The notes beneath the pieces are model-generated. The model had not been told where the DNA came from. It searched no databases and was given only the letters and a program-made list of their open reading frames with translations. Shown here one piece after another: positions 59,690-64,000 of a stretch of DNA of 64,000 nt (position 1 is its first letter; each line of letters opens with the position of its first letter). A program made the position numbers and the translations under genes. The DNA is from Neoceratodus forsteri (Eukaryota > Chordata > Ceratodontiformes > Ceratodontidae). The stretch lies in NCBI GenBank assembly GCA_016271365.2, contig CM028136.1, forward strand, positions 472,562,001 to 472,626,000, given 5' to 3'.

Positions 59690-60440
59690 GCAATTCAAAT
59701 TAATTATGTCCCTCTTACTCTAGCAGATTCCCCACATCCGTTATCCCTCTTTTACTAATATTTATTTCATCTGTGCTGGTATAGCAACCCCAACCCCATT
59801 TCTCAGTTCCCTTTTATTAATATTTGATTCTGTTTCTGGTCATCTGGCAGACACCACTGTTCTTGACATCCTATCCCATTTTAGTAATATTTGATTTTTA
59901 CCCTCCTGGATTAGCAGACACCCTAGCCCCCCAGCTCCAATCTACCCACATACAAATACCTATCATTACGTGCTGTTGTGCTACATCCCCCACCATGGAA
60001 GATACTGTGTACAACCCCCAACATTCTAGTGCTGGAGGCAGTACAGCCCTTCATTTAGCAGCACAGGTCACTGCTGAATGAACTTTGAATAAGATCAGCT
60101 GTCAATCAGCACATACTGTATACAGTACACACTGACTGAAAAGTCAGTCTGTGTCTAGCTGTGTTGTTCAGTAGAGGGCTACCCTGTTCAGTGGATCAGA
60201 AATGGGAGGGGAGGAACCAGTTGGTGGGACACTACTTGCTGGGCTGGGGAGGGGCCAGTAGACTACTACAGAATTATAGTTATTATTATATGGGCAGATT
60301 GGGCTGTAGGGGTGGCAGGGGCTGCTACACCACTAGTGATAGAATCAATTATTAATAAAAGGGGATTGGGGGTGTGCCAGTACAGCACCAGTAACATGGT
60401 TAATATTAATATTAATATAATAAGATTCTTCACAGCTCCT
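59690..60440. repeat. Fold-back element with ~70-bp tandem arms
   Basis: The left arm has three units, TTTTA(C/T)TAATATTT..., TGGTATAGCAACCCC, TTTTATTAATATTTGATTCT, GTCATCTGGCAGACACC and so on, with period ~67-70 bp. The right arm (60300-60440) carries the complementary order, with ATAGAATCAATTATTAATAA and GGTGTGCCAGTACAGC. The architecture is like that of 18105-20095. Confidence 0.6.
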
Positions 60441-61085
60441 GACCACCTGCCTGGTCCCCTTGCCCGGATTCCAACACAGGTACTTGCCACTTCCACTCCT
60501 TCATAAGTTCTCCACTGGGGCTCTTTCCAATTGTTGTGGCTTCTCAGTGCTGAACGCTGATTGGTCCTCAGGACATGGGCTGCCCTGCTCATTGGTATGC
60601 CTTTCCTTTCAACTTTCTGGTTAAAGACTGCAGCGCCTTTTCAGGTTGATTCAAACCTGCTTTTAATGCTTTTAGCTGCCTTTACTGTGCAGGGTTTTTC
60701 TCCCACCCCCTCCCAGGCCTCCATTAAATATGCAGTAGCTCCTCCCTCTCAGTCCTCCCTCTTCTCATCGGCTTCTATACAACTCTGTCCTGAGTTTAAT
60801 TTAAACTCAGACATGTAAGTGATCCCAATTTGCTATTTTTGTACTATCCTTTCTAGCTTGATCAAATTACCTGCTGCCTACGCTTTCAGTATTACCTAGG
60901 CTGCTTGCCCTGCCTGTTTTCCTAACACAAGTATACTTTCTGTCTCTCTCTATCTGAATCTTGCTTGCCTAGTGTGACTGCCATCTCATGCCTGCTCCTC
61001 TGCTTGATCCCCCACTACCTAGCTGGGTCTTAGGTGAATTTGCTCTTGTGGAGTCTGGCCAGACCCCCTACTAAGTATACCCTTT
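60441..61085 (+). other. Probable 5' region of the terminal LINE
   Basis: C/T-rich sequence ahead of the LINE open frames. No clear ORF1 or promoter motif. Treated as probable untranslated leader. Confidence 0.35.
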
Positions 61086-61365
61086 TTTGGCTGTCTTTCA
61101 ACCTTATTGGGACCCTGAGCTGTTAGTCACAACCCTGCATCCTTTTTTGACCCACCACCAGGGGTACCAGTCCTCTCCTTCTGTCAGTAAGACAACTAAA
61201 AATGACCCTACTGATGTTACTGTATCTTGCGATCACACTACCACTACTCATCTTGTCCATGCCTACGGCACCCAAAAATAAAGCAACCCCCCCTACTTTG
61301 TACACCAAGATTACTACTACTCTAATCTCCTGATACTTTCTGCTCCCTGCTATGACCCCTCCTCA

Positions 61366-62090
61366 GTGCTACTAAATAGGATCTGTATCCACTTGGTTGC
61401 CCATGTGCATAAGAAATGCCACCTGCACCTACATGCCTGTGGTTCTTTCTTGTGCCGCAAGCTCTGGTGCTTTCTCCTACTTACTATCCTGCTCTCAGGC
61501 GATGTTCAACTAAATCCAGGACCAACTAATGTTTTACCTGACACTATTAGCAATGCTAAAGGTCTTATCACAGCAAATCACAATATCAGGAGCCTTGCTC
61601 ACAATCTTACTGAGCTTGAATCTTGGACCACTTTATATCAGCCTGATATTACATGTCTAACCAAAACATGACTAAAACCATCCATACCTGATTCTCTTTG
61701 CCCCCTTCCCCACTATAACTTTCTGAGACTTGACACGGCTGCACCCAAAAGGGGAGGTGGAACAGCTGTCTACTTTAGAGATCACCTTGATGTCTCTGCA
61801 GTAAAGACATCTGTCCTTTTCCACTGTGAGGCACTTCATGTCCTGCTCACTCTTGGTACCAAAAAACTTCACATCGTGTGTGTCTACAATCCCCCAACAA
61901 ATGGGCAAGTAGGGCTGGATAAGTTACTGGAACAAATCGCATGCCTTGTCGGAAGAAACAAGATCCTTATACTTGGGGACCTAAACATAGATTGGCTGGG
62001 CAGTAACAAACCACAATAAAGAACTAGTTGCAGAGTTATAAACTGCACCAGCTGATAGGTGAACCTACTAGAAATACCCTTCACTCCAAC
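61366..62090 (+). pseudogene. L2-like LINE: 2A-like motif and APE endonuclease
   Basis: The frame starting at 61366 has a hydrophobic stretch, LWCFLLLTILL (residues 33-43), followed by SGDVQLNPGP (44-53; 61495-61524), a 2A-like translational recoding motif (consensus DxExNPGP, here Q for E). The APE domain then begins: ITANHNIRSLAHNLTELESW, and ITCLTKT, where a TGA stop replaces the codon after Thr. The same frame continues with LRLDTAAPKRGGGTAVYF, HIVCVYNPPTNGQVGLDKLL and ILILGDLNIDWLG (GDLN catalytic block) to a further stop near 62019. A signal-like segment plus 2A is known in some CR1/L2-group LINEs. Part of the same element as 62115-64000. Confidence 0.85.
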
Positions 62091-62114
62091 GTGAACACGC
62101 TACTAGACTAGATA

Positions 62115-64000
62115 ATGACCAATCGCCCTGAAAATGTAATTGCCTCTGGAATACTACCAGATGCCATCATTGATCACTGTATCTGGGGCAAAGGCAGGCC
62201 TACCCAGATGGGACCTCACTTCATTACCATCCGCAACTATGCAAATTTTGACTCTCAGTTTTTCCTGCATGACATTGCCACTACTGATTGGTACTCCATT
62301 CTCTTAGCCAATGATGCTCAGGCCGCCCTGGACTTGTTCTTGAAACACTTCCTAGTGCTCCAGGATAAGCACTGCAAACTCGTAACCCATTGGGTAAAAA
62401 ATAGGCAAACCCACTGGTTGAAAGCTGACCTACTGGCTAAATTTAAGCTAAGGGACAAAAGTTGGCTCCGTTATAAAAACTCAGGGCTAGCCTCTGATCT
62501 AAATACCTACAGGGATCTGTGAAATACCTGCAAAAAGGACATCAAAATAGCCAAGAGCTCGTACTGCAAGGACCTACTGACCAACTCCTATGGTGACCTC
62601 AACAAATTTTGGTCACATATTAAATTCTTTCTTGGTTCAAATATGGCATCCACCCTTAATGACGTCACTTGATGGGATACACTGTAATAATCCCAGAACC
62701 ATTGCAAACTTTTTCAACAATAAATTCTCGGACTTAACCAACTACACCTCCTCTTTCCCCACCCAACCAAGTGTATCCACCCGACCTATTGCAAACGGTT
62801 CTCAGTTCTTTTTCAAATCAGTCACAAAATGTGAGGTGATTAGATTGCTAAGCAGTATCTTGGACTGCACAGCAGCTGGCTCGGATAACCTAGAACCCAG
62901 GCTCCTTAAGATTGCAGCCCCTTTCATCGTTGCTCCCCTAGACAGGATTTTCATGCTCTCCCTGTGTCAGGGCTACATCCCTCACATATTGAAAGTAGCT
63001 AGGATTACTCCAGTTTTCAAAAAAGGAGATCGTAAAGATCCCTCAAACTATAGGCCCATTGCCATCCTGTCTGTCCAAAATAAAATTCTTGAGAAGCTTG
63101 TAGCTGCCCAGACAATTGACTTCTTACAGAAGCATGATCTACTCACCACTGCCCAGCATGGTTTTCACAAAGGTCATAGCACCACTACTGCCCTCCTCAA
63201 ATTTAAGTCAGATACTCAAATGGCTATGGACTCTGGTTTCTTCACTGGTGCAGTTTTCATTGACATGACTAAGGTGTTTGACCTAGTTGATCACTCCATA
63301 CTTCTAGCCTCCCTGGAATCACTAGGCTTCTCAACTAACGTTGTAAGATGGTTTTGGAACTACATATCTGAAAGGTCTCAAATTGTGAAATGCAACTCTA
63401 CCATCTTGGACAAAACCACCATAAATATTGAGGTGCCACAAGGCTCCATCCTTGGGTCCTTACTTTTCTCTCTTTTCATAAATAACATCTCCACTGACCT
63501 CCACAGGACAGCCTCCCTGCTATATGCTGATGACATTGTGCCATATGCTACTGCTAAAAGCATTAACGACATAAACAATTGACTCTCTCTAGATTTCCAG
63601 CTAATACAGAAGTGGCTATTTACTCACAAACTTGTACTAAATGAGCCTAAAACCCAAGTTATGCTCTTTGGATCAAATGCGAAGCTCAAGCATGCCCATC
63701 CCAAATTTAAAGACACCTCCTTAAATGGCTCAGTAGTTGGGGTAGTAAATTTGTTTAAATATCTAGGTGTCACCCTTGATCCATCACTAAATTTCAACTT
63801 ACACATCAATCAGACTTGCAAACTGGTAAACACCAAACTTGGAATAGCCTACAGAACCAGCTATATGCTCACTCCCTCAGCAAGGCTTGCCATTGCCCAT
63901 GCCATACTCCTACCATCACTTACCAATGGTGCTGCAACATATGCCTCTGCATGCAAATCAATCGTTCAGAAATGGGATATTACATGTAACAACATCTGTC
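62115..64000 (+). pseudogene. L2-like LINE: linker and reverse transcriptase, cut by window end
   Basis: The frame at 62115-62522 covers the linker (WYSILLANDAQAALDLFLKH, HWLKADLLAKFKLRDKSWLR). The 330-codon frame at 62590-63582 holds the RT: AAGSDNLEPRLLKIAAPFIV (block 1), ARITPVFKKGDRKDPSNYRP (block 2), AVFIDMTKVFDLVDHSILLA (block A with catalytic Asp), VPQGSILGSLLFSLFINNIS (block B) and LLYADDIVPYA (YADD at 63523-63534). After a stop at 63582, NEPKTQVMLFGSNAKLKHAH, FKYLGVTLDPSLNFNLHINQ and later C-terminal blocks run to the window edge. This is the best preserved RT here. Stops at about 62519 and 63582 and a shift near 62640 mean it is not intact. Confidence 0.92.

Noticed and set aside
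61495..61524. Picornavirus-like 2A sequence as sign of a virus
   Set aside because: It is followed by APE endonuclease and LINE RT, so it belongs to a retrotransposon.

Overview
This window looks like intergenic or intronic DNA from a vertebrate, and I found no host gene in it. I see no spliced or multi-exon coding signal, no rRNA and no free-standing tRNA. Nearly everything recognisable is mobile DNA in various states of decay: CR1-, L2-like and L1/Tx1-like LINEs, a Penelope-like retroelement (PLE), tRNA-derived SINEs including MIR/CORE-type copies, a Crypton-like tyrosine-recombinase element, Harbinger-type MYB/SANT-like fragments, and many palindromic MITEs and fold-back elements. CpG is scarce in most of the window, as expected for methylated old repeats. 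Coexistence of PLE, L2/CR1 with APE endonuclease, Crypton, Harbinger and CORE-SINE fits a non-mammalian vertebrate with a large genome. From the CR1 3' ends and MITE sequences I lean towards an amphibian (perhaps a caecilian), but that is inference.

Layout. 0-8 kb: 29-bp tandem repeat, antisense SINE, CR1 reverse-transcriptase (RT) end (+), antisense APE-LINE fragment, second CR1 3' end (+), L1-like 3' end with poly(A). 8-14 kb: 52-bp minisatellite, tRNA-SINE, TA microsatellites, 180-197-bp tandem repeat and a palindromic MITE. 14-18 kb: decayed APE+RT LINE (+) interrupted by a CpG-retaining segment. 18-21.5 kb: large fold-back element, then a second copy of the repeat-plus-MITE arrangement. 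23.7-24.9 kb: antisense L2-like LINE. 27.8-33.2 kb: TGCA-rich region with two Harbinger MYB-like fragments, split by an antisense LINE. 33.2-41.2 kb (minus strand): CR1 3' end, 330-bp tandem repeat, PLE with RT and GIY-YIG, L2 tail, then a CR1 with 5'UTR, ORF1, endonuclease and the start of RT. 41.2-44.3 kb: L1/Tx1-like LINE (+). 44.3-52 kb: a dense cluster of hairpin repeats, inverted repeats, a ~290-bp satellite-like array and CORE-SINEs. 52-59 kb: possible hammerhead-type PLE relics, an unassigned coding-like fragment, the Crypton and a MITE. 59.7-60.4 kb: inverted repeat with tandem arms. 61-64 kb: the best preserved element, an L2-like LINE with a 2A-like motif, APE and RT, cut by the window end.

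No operon or pathway is present. The interactions visible are insertions of one element into another and shared RT-dependent mobilisation (SINE tails with LINE tails). The most interesting items are the Crypton, the 46.2-48.3 kb hairpin and satellite structures, the large fold-backs, the duplicated composite at 12.5-14 and 20.3-21.4 kb, and the 2A-like motif.
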